Of a DNA stretch of 20,210 bases, positions 1-6,567 are shown one piece after another. Position numbers and translations under genes: made by a program. The notes below the pieces were generated by a model. It did not search any database. It saw only the letters and a list, made by a program, of their open reading frames with translations, and had not been told where the DNA came from. This stretch comes from Candidatus Omnitrophica bacterium UBA1562. Lineage in GTDB: Bacteria > Omnitrophota > Gorgyraeia > Gygaellales > Profunditerraquicolaceae. The stretch is from positions 1 through 20,210 of the forward strand of contig DCOU01000123.1 in the NCBI GenBank assembly GCA_002322525.1, in the 5' to 3' direction. Positions within the stretch are counted from its first letter, which is position 1, and each line of letters begins with the position of its first letter.

Positions 1-144
1 ATGCTATTTTAACAAAGTAGTGTTACGTTATTCGGTTATGGTTACGATGCCCGTTTCGTCTTTCGGTAACGTTATTCGTCTTTAAGATGTAACCCAACTA
101 CGTAACCGATACGGGCTTCGTTACCGTAGCCTTGACCCAACAAC
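1..144. repeat. Imperfect inverted repeat at left edge, no gene
   Basis: No coding frame is evident. Positions 34-58 pair with 107-131: 25-nt arms with 5 non-identities, two of which are G-T wobbles. The core of each arm reads GCCCGT/ACGGGC. The stretch is rich in GTTACG/CGTAAC words. Positions 7-23 (TTTTAACAAAGTAGTGT) recur with one change at 11003-11019. It lies just downstream of the oxidoreductase beta gene and could act as a transcript-end hairpin or be a dead palindromic element. Confidence 0.5.
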
Positions 145-873
145 TTACTTTATTCTGCCAAGAGGGAATTCTTTCATCATAACCTCCTTTATCCAATCCA
201 GTGCTTTTTTAGGCGGCATATCCCAATAGGTTGGACAGGGAGATAAAATTTCAACTAGCGAAAAACCAATATTATCAATTTGATTTTGAAAAGCAACCTT
301 TATCGCCTGTTTTGTCTTAATCACCTCCTGGGGAGAATGCAGGGATACGCGTTCAATATATTTTACTGCAGGCAGTAACGCCAGCATCTCTGAAATCTTT
401 AAGGGATAGCCGTGAAGTCTGACCTCTCTTCCGAAGGGAGTTGTGGCTGTTTTCTGACCCAGTAATGTAGTGGGCGCCATCTGCCCGCCGGTCATGCCAT
501 AAACTGCGTTGTTGATGAATATCACCGTTACATTTTCGCCTCGATTAGCAGCATGTATTGTTTCATTTGTGCCGATAGCGGCAAGGTCTCCGTCTCCCTG
601 ATAAGTAAATACAATATTCTCTGGCCTTACTCTTTTTATTCCGGTGGCGACAGCCAAAGGCCGGCCATGCGCGCTCTCCGAACAATCAAAATCCCAGTAA
701 TCATAGGCAATGACTGCACAACCCACCGGAGCCACAGCGATAATACGCTCTCGAATGCCTAACTCATCCACTATTTCAGCAATAAGCCTGTGCGCTATTC
801 CATGCCCACAACCAGCGCAATAATGGGTGGGTATATTCCGTAGAGATTTGGGATGACTGAATATCTTTTTCAA
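145..873 (-). CDS. 2-oxoacid:ferredoxin oxidoreductase, beta (TPP-binding) subunit
   Basis: This is the thiamine-diphosphate half of a ferredoxin-dependent 2-oxoacid oxidoreductase of the Kor/Vor type, which decarboxylates a 2-oxoacid to acyl-CoA and reduces ferredoxin in the cytoplasm. The 242 residues carry CAGCGHG at 19-25 (cluster and TPP region), GDGDLAAIG at 93-101 with NN at 121-122 (Mg-TPP motif), and YGMTGGQMAPTT at about 125-136, which is typical of subunits annotated as korB or vor beta. Substrate (2-oxoglutarate, branched-chain oxoacid or other) cannot be told from sequence. The start is TTG at 873 and has no visible Shine-Dalgarno; a GTTAAGRA array fills the gap from the alpha gene, and the frame is open upstream as repeated Leu-Thr-Ser/Phe. 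Translation may depend on coupling to the alpha gene. The family call is firm; the start is uncertain. Confidence 0.92.
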   Translation of the reverse strand: MKKIFSHPKSLRNIPTHYCAGCGHGIAHRLIAEIVDELGIRERIIAVAPVGCAVIAYDYWDFDCSESAHGRPLAVATGIKRVRPENIVFTYQGDGDLAAIGTNETIHAANRGENVTVIFINNAVYGMTGGQMAPTTLLGQKTATTPFGREVRLHGYPLKISEMLALLPAVKYIERVSLHSPQEVIKTKQAIKVAFQNQIDNIGFSLVEILSPCPTYWDMPPKKALDWIKEVMMKEFPLGRIK

Positions 874-980
874 GGTTAAGAATGTTAAGGAAGTTAAGGA
901 TGTTAAGAAGGTTACATTTTAAGTTTTTGTAACCTCCTTAACGTTTTTAACGTTTTTAACCTACTTAACTTCAAGTTAAT
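873..980. repeat. GTTAAGRA micro-tandem array facing its inverted copy
   Basis: The left half (873-915) carries degenerate units of GTTAAGRA; the right half (about 928-980) carries the reverse complement TYCTTAAC and TTTTTAAC. The two halves flank an AT-rich loop and fill the gap between alpha and beta genes. The same type of array occurs at 8275-8382. Confidence 0.75.
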
Positions 981-2050
981 AACTTTATCCTTTTGATTAT
1001 CTCTTCTTCCGTCGGAATACCGCCTCCTGCCCGGCCTAAAAATTCTACCCTTGCCTTTCCATTGATTACTAATTTTACATCTTCTAACATTTGGCCGTAA
1101 GACATCTCGATAACCAGATATTTGCTGTTTGGCCTTAGGTGTTGGGTAAATGCTTTTTGAGGAAATGGCCAGAGGGTTATAGGACGGATAAGGCCTGCCT
1201 TCTTGCCTTTTTCTCTTAATTTATGGAGCGCACTTTTTGCAATGCGCGCCATTGTCCCGTAAGCAACCAAAACAATTTTGGCGTCATCCAAGAACATACT
1301 TTCGTAACGCTGTTCTTTTTGTTTAATGACTTTATACTTTTTCTGTAATGTAAGATTAAACTTTTCCAGGTCACCTTCTACCATATAAAAAGATTTTACG
1401 ATATTGGGCCTCCTGCCACGGCAACCTGTAAGCGCCCACGGTTTAGTTCGTAGTTCGTAGTTCGTAGTTCGTAGTTTTTTACTACCAACTATGAACTCTT
1501 GACTATGAACTAACAACGGTTCCATCATCTGGCCGAGCATGCCATCGCCTAAAATAATTACGGGGTTACGATATTTATCTGCTAAATCAAAGGCAAGAAA
1601 CATGAGCTCGTATGCTTCCTGCACATAAGACGGTGCCAGGACTATGCAATGGTAATCTCCGTGTCCGCCGCTACGCGTTGCCTGAAAATAATCGGATTGC
1701 GCAGGCCAAATATTACCCAAACCCGGACCACCACGCATAACGTTAACGATTACTGCTGGTAACTCCGCACCCGCAATGTATGAGATACCTTCCTGTTTAA
1801 GGCTTATGCCCGGGCTCGATGAAGATGTCATTGCCCTTGCCCCTGCTGCTGAAGCACCAAATACCATATTTATCGCTCCTAACTCGGATTCTGCCTGAAT
1901 AAAAACTCCTTTCACCTCAGGCATGCGCTTTGCCATATATGCGGGTAATTCATTCTGGGGTGTAATCGGATAACCGGCATAGAAACGACAACCAGCCTGT
2001 ATAGCTCCTTCGGCTATCGCTTCATTTCCAGTCATTAAAACTTTTTTCAT
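971..2050 (-). CDS. 2-oxoacid:ferredoxin oxidoreductase, alpha subunit
   Basis: Partner of the beta subunit; it holds the pyrimidine-binding domain I and the transketolase C-terminal-like domain of the complex. Family hallmarks are the N-terminal GNEAIAEGAIQAGCRFYAGY, PITP, the acidic QAESELGAINMV segment, TSSSSPGISLKQEG and GGPGLGN. The frame is open back to 2080, but the ATG at 2050 (MKKVLMTGNEA) matches the usual N-terminus, so it was chosen. Around residues 185-210 there is a family-atypical stretch (KKLRTTNYELRT) encoded by a 7-bp tandem array and its inverted copy (1444-1514). It lies between the two domains and keeps the frame. The stop at 971 adjoins another repeat array. Gene order delta-alpha-beta is usual for Kor/Vor operons. 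Confidence 0.92.
   Translation of the reverse strand: MKKVLMTGNEAIAEGAIQAGCRFYAGYPITPQNELPAYMAKRMPEVKGVFIQAESELGAINMVFGASAAGARAMTSSSSPGISLKQEGISYIAGAELPAVIVNVMRGGPGLGNIWPAQSDYFQATRSGGHGDYHCIVLAPSYVQEAYELMFLAFDLADKYRNPVIILGDGMLGQMMEPLLVHSQEFIVGSKKLRTTNYELRTKPWALTGCRGRRPNIVKSFYMVEGDLEKFNLTLQKKYKVIKQKEQRYESMFLDDAKIVLVAYGTMARIAKSALHKLREKGKKAGLIRPITLWPFPQKAFTQHLRPNSKYLVIEMSYGQMLEDVKLVINGKARVEFLGRAGGGIPTEEEIIKRIKLLT
1444..1514. repeat. 7-bp tandem array plus inverted copy inside alpha-subunit gene
   Basis: TTCGTAG is repeated about 4.4 times at 1444-1474. After a T-run, inverted and degenerate copies (ACTATGAACT) follow at about 1488-1514. The whole can fold as a hairpin. It is in frame and encodes the KKLRTTNYELRT stretch of the protein. 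Confidence 0.8.
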
Positions 2051-2092
2051 GCCCTCTTTTTGGCGTTTCTCGCTCTTCATACTTATCTCGCT

Positions 2093-2129
2093 CAGTAGGG
2101 ACAGTCCCTTTCAGGGACAGTCCCTACTG
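2093..2129. repeat. REP-like GGGACAGTCCC hairpin between delta and alpha genes
   Basis: 17-nt arms (2093-2109 and 2113-2129) pair around a TTC loop with a single central A-A mismatch. The same GGGACAGTCCC core and the same central mismatch recur at 9213-9285. Short hairpins with a mismatch are typical of REP elements mobilised by Y1 (RAYT) transposases; no such gene is in the window. Confidence 0.75.
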
Positions 2130-2135
2130 CAGTGC

Positions 2136-2387
2136 TTATTTATATACCTCAATACAACAATCCGGACATATAATAGCGCACATTGCGCAACCCAGACATT
2201 CAGACGTTTCATTTCCCACCTTTAGCGGGATCCCGCCCTCATTTAAGTTCGCCTGGAGGGAAAATTTTACGGGTTTTGCACCACGCTGGTTTAAACCTTT
2301 ATCTACGCTAATTAATCCCTTGGGACAAAAACTAATGCACAATAAACAACCTTTACATCTTTCTCTGTCAATAGTTATCTTGGCCAT
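2136..2387 (-). CDS. 2-oxoacid:ferredoxin oxidoreductase, delta (2[4Fe-4S] ferredoxin) subunit
   Basis: Small ferredoxin-like subunit that carries electrons from the TPP site to external ferredoxin. Two CxxCxxCxxxCP motifs are present: C11, C14, C17, C21 and C64, C67, C70, C74, each ending in CP, with two further cysteines at 77-78. At 83 residues it is somewhat long for the family. The extra length sits between the clusters at about residues 41-56 (NLNEGGIPLK region), encoded at about 2220-2267, where the DNA has a CCCTC/GAGGG hairpin and a perfect 12-bp palindrome, so it may be another palindromic insertion. The ATG at 2387 is preceded by GAGGG. It is first in the oxidoreductase gene set, downstream of dxs. 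Confidence 0.9.
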   Translation of the reverse strand: MAKITIDRERCKGCLLCISFCPKGLISVDKGLNQRGAKPVKFSLQANLNEGGIPLKVGNETSECLGCAMCAIICPDCCIEVYK

Positions 2388-2403
2388 AACCCTCGCTTCG
2401 CTC

Positions 2404-2482
2404 GAAGTGTAAAGTTTGTAAGTGTAAAGTGTTTAAGTTTTCTTCTTACACACTTACACACTTACACACTTAAAAACTTACA
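2404..2482. repeat. Inverted array of AAGTGT(GT) units between dxs and the delta gene
   Basis: Units AAGTGTAA/GTAAGTGT on the left (2404-2440) face repeated ACACACTT on the right (about 2448-2482). It occupies nearly the whole dxs-to-ferredoxin gap and would form a long imperfect hairpin in the transcript. Confidence 0.75.
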
Positions 2483-2485
2483 TAC

Positions 2486-4351
2486 TCAAATATCTTTCTT
2501 GCCTCTTATTTCTTCTATAATCCTTCTGGCTATTCCTTGAGCATTTAATCCGTACTTCTCCAACAAAATCTCTCTTTTGCCATGGGGTATAAATTCGGAA
2601 GGCAAACCAATTTTTATCACCGGCTTGTCTATTGCTTCGCTAACGGCGCTGCCAAATCCGCCTTCTATAATACCTTCTTCTGCGCTAAAAATAAATTTTG
2701 CTTGCGAAGCCAACGCCTTAAATAAATTGATATCTACTGGCTTGGCAAAACGCGCATTCACCAAAGTACCTTTTAAACCTTCTTTTTCTAACAACTCCAT
2801 TGCCTCGAGAGAAACCGATACCATACTGCCCAAGGCAATGAGAACAAAATCTTGGCCTTCTCTTAAAACTTCAGCCTTACCAATTTCTAAAGGTTGGGCA
2901 GGATAACCTGATTGCGGGATAACGGATCTAGGATATCTTAAAGCCACTGGTACGTCTAATGCGATAGCAAACTCTAACATAGTTTCTAATTCAAATCCGT
3001 CTTTAGGCGCCATAAGCACTAAATTCGGGATATTTTTTAAGAAAGCGATATCAAAAATTCCCTGGTGGGTTGCCCCGTCTTCTCCGACGATGCCGGCACG
3101 GTCAATAGCCAAAACAATACCGAGGTTCTGTAAGGATATGCACTCTATAATCTGATCAAAGGCCCGTTGTAAAAATGTGGAATATATAGCTACTACCGGC
3201 TTAAGCCCCTCTCTGGCTAAACCACCGGCAAAACAGATTGCGTGTTCTTCGGCAATGCCTACATCAAAAAATCTTTCAGGATATAACTCGCGGAATTTAT
3301 CCAGGCCTGTCCCTTCTGGCATGGCTGCGGTTATTGCTGCAATACGAGCATTCTTTTTCGCCAATTCTATCAGTTTATTACTGAAAACTTCGGTGTAAGT
3401 TCTGGGCCTTTCGCCTTGCGCCTTGGCCTTGCCGGTGGCAATCTCAAAAGGACCGGTGCTATGAAATTTTACAGGTTCATTTTCTGCCGGGACATAACCT
3501 TTGCCCTTCTTGGTAATTACATGGAGCAACACAGGGCCTTTAATATCAAGTATATTTTTCAGTGTCGGGATTAAGCTGTATAAATTATGCCCGTCTAAAG
3601 GCCCAAAATAACGGAATCCCAATTCCTCAAAGAACATACCCGGAATAAACAAGCCCTTCAGGCCTTCCTCGAATTTATTGGCAATTCTTATTAAGCGGCC
3701 TCCTTTGGGCAAGCGGGATTTCACAAAGTTTTCCAGAGAAGCCCTAAAACGGTTATATATAGGTAAGGAGATAAGTTTATTCAAATAATTACTTAAAGCC
3801 CCCACATTAGGGGCAATGCTTAACTCATTGGTGTTTAAAATAATCAGCAGGCCTTTTTTTAGGTGGCCGGCATTATTCAAACCCTCAAAGCACAGCCCGC
3901 CGCTTAAAGAGCCGTCTCCAATTACTGCTACCACCCTAAAATATTTTTCGCCAGCCAGACAATCTCTGGCGCAGGCAAGGCCTAAAGCCAATGACACGGC
4001 AGTTGAACTGTGGCCGGTGGTAAATGTATCATAGGGCGACTCGTCTTTTGCCGGGAAACCACTTATACCTTGATATTGACGCAAAGACGCAAAGTCCTTG
4101 TTCCTGCCGGTTAAAATCTTATGGGCATAAGACTGGTGCCCTACGTCCCAGATAATCTTATCGCTCGGCGTATCCAGACAGTAATGCAGGGCAATCGTCA
4201 ATTCCACCGCCCCTAAACTGGAAGCAAGATGCCCGCCTGTATGAGAAACTACTTCAATAATTCTCTGGCGTATTTCGCTGGCTAATTGAGGCAAGTTTTC
4301 AATACTTAGTTTTTTTAAATCAGCGGGTGAATTTATGGACTCTAAAAACAT
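2486..4351 (-). CDS. dxs: 1-deoxy-D-xylulose-5-phosphate synthase
   Basis: Condenses pyruvate and glyceraldehyde-3-phosphate to DXP, the first step of the non-mevalonate isoprenoid pathway; TPP-dependent. Counted from the chosen start, SHTGGHLASSLG lies at about 36-47, the TPP motif GDGSLSGG at about 145-152, followed by LNTNELSIAPNVGALS; most family members have NDNEM here, so Thr and Leu are mild variants beside the retained Asn ligand. The second half has FDVGIAEEHA, DRAGIVGEDGATHQG and RYPR, all classic DXS. The frame extends to a GTG at 4381 inside a palindromic repeat; the ATG at 4351 gives the family-like N-terminus (MFLESINSPADLKKL), so I start there. No clear Shine-Dalgarno; the hairpin element 4355-4412 ends just upstream. 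Full length (621 aa). Confidence 0.96.
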   Translation of the reverse strand: MFLESINSPADLKKLSIENLPQLASEIRQRIIEVVSHTGGHLASSLGAVELTIALHYCLDTPSDKIIWDVGHQSYAHKILTGRNKDFASLRQYQGISGFPAKDESPYDTFTTGHSSTAVSLALGLACARDCLAGEKYFRVVAVIGDGSLSGGLCFEGLNNAGHLKKGLLIILNTNELSIAPNVGALSNYLNKLISLPIYNRFRASLENFVKSRLPKGGRLIRIANKFEEGLKGLFIPGMFFEELGFRYFGPLDGHNLYSLIPTLKNILDIKGPVLLHVITKKGKGYVPAENEPVKFHSTGPFEIATGKAKAQGERPRTYTEVFSNKLIELAKKNARIAAITAAMPEGTGLDKFRELYPERFFDVGIAEEHAICFAGGLAREGLKPVVAIYSTFLQRAFDQIIECISLQNLGIVLAIDRAGIVGEDGATHQGIFDIAFLKNIPNLVLMAPKDGFELETMLEFAIALDVPVALRYPRSVIPQSGYPAQPLEIGKAEVLREGQDFVLIALGSMVSVSLEAMELLEKEGLKGTLVNARFAKPVDINLFKALASQAKFIFSAEEGIIEGGFGSAVSEAIDKPVIKIGLPSEFIPHGKREILLEKYGLNAQGIARRIIEEIRGKKDI

Positions 4352-4354
4352 TAT

Positions 4355-4412
4355 TTTAATGAGCCCATAACTTACGAACACTGAAAGTGTGAGTAAGTTA
4401 TTTGGGCGAATT
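4355..4412. repeat. Start-codon-proximal hairpin element, copy 1 (upstream of dxs)
   Basis: GCCCA-TAACTTAC pairs with GTAAGTTA-TT-TGGGC (bulge TT), flanked by TTTTAATGA on one side and GAATTAA on the other. The same element with a T-A to C-G stem change is at 20155-20210. On the minus strand the element ends 3 nt upstream of the dxs ATG. Confidence 0.8.
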
Positions 4413-4478
4413 AATCCTGAGCCTGCGCAAAAGATTTCGCAAGAAATCTTTAAGCGCTTAGGCGAAGGATCTCATGTT
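4413..4478. repeat. Hairpin repeat with GGATCTCA/CCTGAG ends
   Basis: In the xseB-dxs gap. AAAGATTTC and GAAATCTTT form a 9-bp stem around TTGC (plus-strand about 4435-4456), bounded by TCCTGAG on the left and GGCGAAGGATCTCA on the right. It looks like a further intergenic repeat; no gene is seen. Confidence 0.55.
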
Positions 4479-4486
4479 ATCAATCC

Positions 4487-4638
4487 TATCCCGGCTCATA
4501 AACTATGCCAAAATTCTCTTCGATAAGGCCCTTCCCATAAGGATGGGAAGGCCTATCCTTTCTGGATAATTTTGGCATATTCGCCGGGATAAATTCAGCC
4601 AACGACTTAGCTTCGCTATCGTTCGCTAAGTCGTGTCT
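4487..4638. repeat. Two-hairpin composite repeat, copy 1
   Basis: Hairpin A: ATCCCGGC (4488-4495) pairs with GCCGGGAT (4583-4590), and TATGCCAAAATT (4504-4515) with AATTTTGGCATA (4568-4579), with an inner GGCC-CTTCCCAT/ATGGGAAGGCC stem. Hairpin B: ACGACTTAGC (4602-4611) pairs with GCTAAGTCGT (4625-4634). The right end lies over the xseB 3' end, whose last codons and TAG it supplies. A second copy with compensated stem changes is at 14285-14397. Confidence 0.8.
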
Positions 4639-4856
4639 TCATTTAATTTTTCCAGAGAATATTTTCCTTCTTTTTTCATCAATAATTCGACTTTGCGCTG
4701 CGCCTCGTTCAAGGTAGCGGAACACGCCTGGGCTAATTTTACGCCCTCTTCATATTTCTTAAGCGAATCTCCCAGTGTAAGCTTACCGCTTGCCAGTTCT
4801 TCGACTATCTTCTGTAATCTTTTGATATCCTCCTCAAGGCTTTGTTTTTCCTTCAT
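4626..4856 (-). CDS. xseB: Exodeoxyribonuclease VII small subunit
   Basis: Small partner subunit that wraps the XseA helices in the ExoVII single-strand DNA nuclease. At 76 residues it has the normal family length, with the family pattern: LEEDIKRLQKIVEELASGKLTLGDSLKKYEEG at about 7-38, followed by a second helix ending VELL. The ATG at 4856 is preceded by a strong AAGGAGG about 9 nt upstream, which lies inside a palindromic repeat (4855-4905). The final residues (EDTT) and the stop are encoded by the edge of the composite repeat 4487-4638, so both ends of this gene are built from repeat DNA. It lies 33 nt downstream of xseA, the usual order. Confidence 0.92.
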   Translation of the reverse strand: MKEKQSLEEDIKRLQKIVEELASGKLTLGDSLKKYEEGVKLAQACSATLNEAQRKVELLMKKEGKYSLEKLNEDTT

Positions 4857-4905
4857 CCCGCCCTTCCTCCTTATCTATATCATCCCACCCTAGGAAGGGC
4901 GGGAT
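4855..4905. repeat. GC-rich palindrome (family 2) at the xseA/xseB junction
   Basis: Perfect 14-bp arms 4855-4868 and 4892-4905 (ATCCCGCCCTTCCT and its complement) with a 23-nt loop. On the minus strand the first arm encodes the last residues of XseA and the TAG stop, and the second half supplies AAGGAGG and the A of the xseB ATG. A related copy lies inside pheT at 15605-15653. Confidence 0.85.
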
Positions 4906-6206
4906 TCATCTTTGATTACCTCCTGAACCGAGCTTAAAAATGAACCTTTTGCTAAAATCGTTTTTATCAAATCCTTGGGTTTAAGTTCAGACGCGTCTTT
5001 GATAATCCTGCCTTCAGGCATCAAACTGCTTAAGCTGTATCCCCGTGACAATACAGCCAAAGGGCTTAATGCCTCTAACCTCTCGATAAGGGAATGGAAT
5101 TTTTCTCCTGCCATATCCAGGGCGTGCTGGATATGAGAAGCAAGGTTGCTATTTAACTCATCCAGCAACTGTTGTTTTTCTAAAAGCCTGTCTAAGGGGC
5201 TCTTGAGCATGCCCTTGAGAGTAGCGAGGGTATTCCTTAAGCGATGCAGGGTATCTGAAACCGCCGAACTCAATTCATATCTATAGCCGTCCATTTCTGC
5301 AAGCAACGCGTTTTTCTTGTCTACTATTACCTTTGCCGCAGCTGACGGAGTCTCTACAAATACATCGGCAACCAGATCAGAAATAGTCACGTTTATCTGG
5401 TGTCCCACTGCTGAAATAGTAGGTATTTTTGAATTGTATATGGCCCTGGCGACTATCTCCTCGTTAAATGACCAGAGGTCTTCGGCGCTCCCTCCACCCC
5501 TGCATATTATAATCACATCCACCTGTTTAAACCCCGTTAGAGACATCGGACATTTCTCTTCTCTCCTTATAGTCTCTAACGGGGTAAATTGATTAAAGTC
5601 ATGCACAGCCTCGGCTATCTCTCTTGCGGCTTGCTCTCCCTGAACTCTTACCGGACGGATAATCACATCTACGCAGGGTGAGCCTTTTTTTAATATCTGC
5701 AATATATCACGGACCGCTGCTCCGGCGCTGGAAGTAACTATTCCTGCGCAAAAAGGCATAAGAGGGAGCTCTTTTTTATGTTTTGGGTCGAATAAACCCT
5801 CTTTGAATAACTTATTCTTCAGTTGTTCAAAGGCTAACTGTTGGCTGCCTATGCCTTTTGGTTCAATCTTTTCTACAATTAACTGGTATTGTCCGCGTGG
5901 GGCATAAACCTCTATTCTCCCTGAACATATTACCTTGAGGCCGTCTTCGATTTTAAATTTCACGTCCTTATTTGCGTTCTTAAACATTGCCGCTAGCAGC
6001 AGCGCACCTTCATCTTTTAGCGTAAAATAAAAGTGGCCTGAGGGATAGGCCTTAAAGTTGGAAACTTCTCCTTCCACCCAAACTTCACCAAAGGTATTCT
6101 CCAGGATTCCCTTGATGTCTTGGGTAATCTGGGAGATAGTATAGACGTGCCTAGTCTTTTCTAAATTTACTGGTTGTCCAAAGAGTTGTGGTTGGTTTTC
6201 AGGCAT
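4890..6206 (-). CDS. xseA: Exodeoxyribonuclease VII large subunit
   Basis: Catalytic subunit of the ExoVII single-strand exonuclease. N-terminal OB fold at about 20-115 (EVWVEGEVSNF, SGHFYFTLKDE), catalytic domain about 125-310, then a helical C-terminal region that binds XseB. Conserved catalytic-region residues visible: D167 in AVRDIL, R236 in CRGGGS and H269 in GHQ. The motif usually GHETD reads GHQIN (269-272 region), so the Asp known to be needed in E. coli XseA (D241) is Asn272 here. Residues about 208-226 (TPLETIRREEK...TGF) are an 18-19 residue insertion absent from E. coli XseA, encoded exactly by the 53-nt palindrome 5532-5584. Start ATG 6206 overlaps the upstream PilZ gene by 40 nt. 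Downstream partner is xseB. Confidence 0.95.
   Translation of the reverse strand: MPENQPQLFGQPVNLEKTRHVYTISQITQDIKGILENTFGEVWVEGEVSNFKAYPSGHFYFTLKDEGALLLAAMFKNANKDVKFKIEDGLKVICSGRIEVYAPRGQYQLIVEKIEPKGIGSQQLAFEQLKNKLFKEGLFDPKHKKELPLMPFCAGIVTSSAGAAVRDILQILKKGSPCVDVIIRPVRVQGEQAAREIAEAVHDFNQFTPLETIRREEKCPMSLTGFKQVDVIIICRGGGSAEDLWSFNEEIVARAIYNSKIPTISAVGHQINVTISDLVADVFVETPSAAAKVIVDKKNALLAEMDGYRYELSSAVSDTLHRLRNTLATLKGMLKSPLDRLLEKQQLLDELNSNLASHIQHALDMAGEKFHSLIERLEALSPLAVLSRGYSLSSLMPEGRIIKDASELKPKDLIKTILAKGSFLSSVQEVIKDESRPS
5532..5584. repeat. 53-nt palindromic element (family 1) inside xseA
   Basis: Arms CCCCGTTAGAGAC (5532-5544) and its exact complement (5572-5584), loop 27 nt. It is read through in frame as about 18 residues. 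Same size and geometry as 11636-11688 and 15826-15878. Confidence 0.93.
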
Positions 6207-6529
6207 TCTTCAACTACCTTTTCTATTCTCCTAACATCTTTCTCTTTAATATTTATAAATTCAATACCTGTATCAAATTGCTCTCTACTTTTAATCGCCC
6301 AGACAACCCTCCCATCGCATTTTATAGGAGGCTGGCCATCTTTGAGATATATAGTCAATTCCACAAAATAGAATCTACCCATGCCTTTTTTTAGAATCAC
6401 GCATACCCCTCCCGTACCAATATTTTCTGTATGGGTAGAAATCTTTTCATTCTCTCCCTTTTTTATAAGAATTACCTCACAAGGATATTCTGCGCGAGGG
6501 AATCTGCGTTTATCCACGCCTTGCCACAT
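6167..6529 (-). CDS. PilZ-domain protein (probable c-di-GMP binding)
   Basis: A 120-residue single-domain PilZ protein. The RxxxR motif is present as RRFPR (residues 8-12) near the N-terminus. The second motif, normally (D/N)xSxxG, reads NIGTGG (36-41), with Gly in place of Ser, so c-di-GMP binding is likely but not certain. The rest is beta-rich (VELTIYLKDGQPPIKCDGRVVWA, TGIEFINI), with a C-terminal helix, as in the family. The ATG at 6529 has an AAGGAGA Shine-Dalgarno with about 5 nt spacing, one of the best in the window. It lies 38 nt after the GH39-like gene and overlaps xseA by 40 nt, so it is probably in the same transcript. Role unknown; it may control an envelope or motility process. 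Confidence 0.85.
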   Translation of the reverse strand: MWQGVDKRRFPRAEYPCEVILIKKGENEKISTHTENIGTGGVCVILKKGMGRFYFVELTIYLKDGQPPIKCDGRVVWAIKSREQFDTGIEFINIKEKDVRRIEKVVEECLKTNHNSLDNQ

Positions 6530-6567
6530 ATAATCTCCTTTTAAAATGATTGCAGATTTAAGCGTTT

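Noticed and set aside
1444..1474. CRISPR-type array
   Set aside because: Units are 7-8 bp with no spacers, lie inside a coding region, and no cas gene is near.
2486..4381. Longer dxs start (GTG 4381)
   Set aside because: The extra ten codons lie in a palindromic repeat and are not part of the family N-terminus.
4355..4638. attC-like recombination sites of an integron
   Set aside because: Paired GCCCA...TGGGC stems with bulges recall attC, but the RYYYAAC/GTTRRRY boxes are not properly placed, the genes between are housekeeping, and no integrase is in the window.
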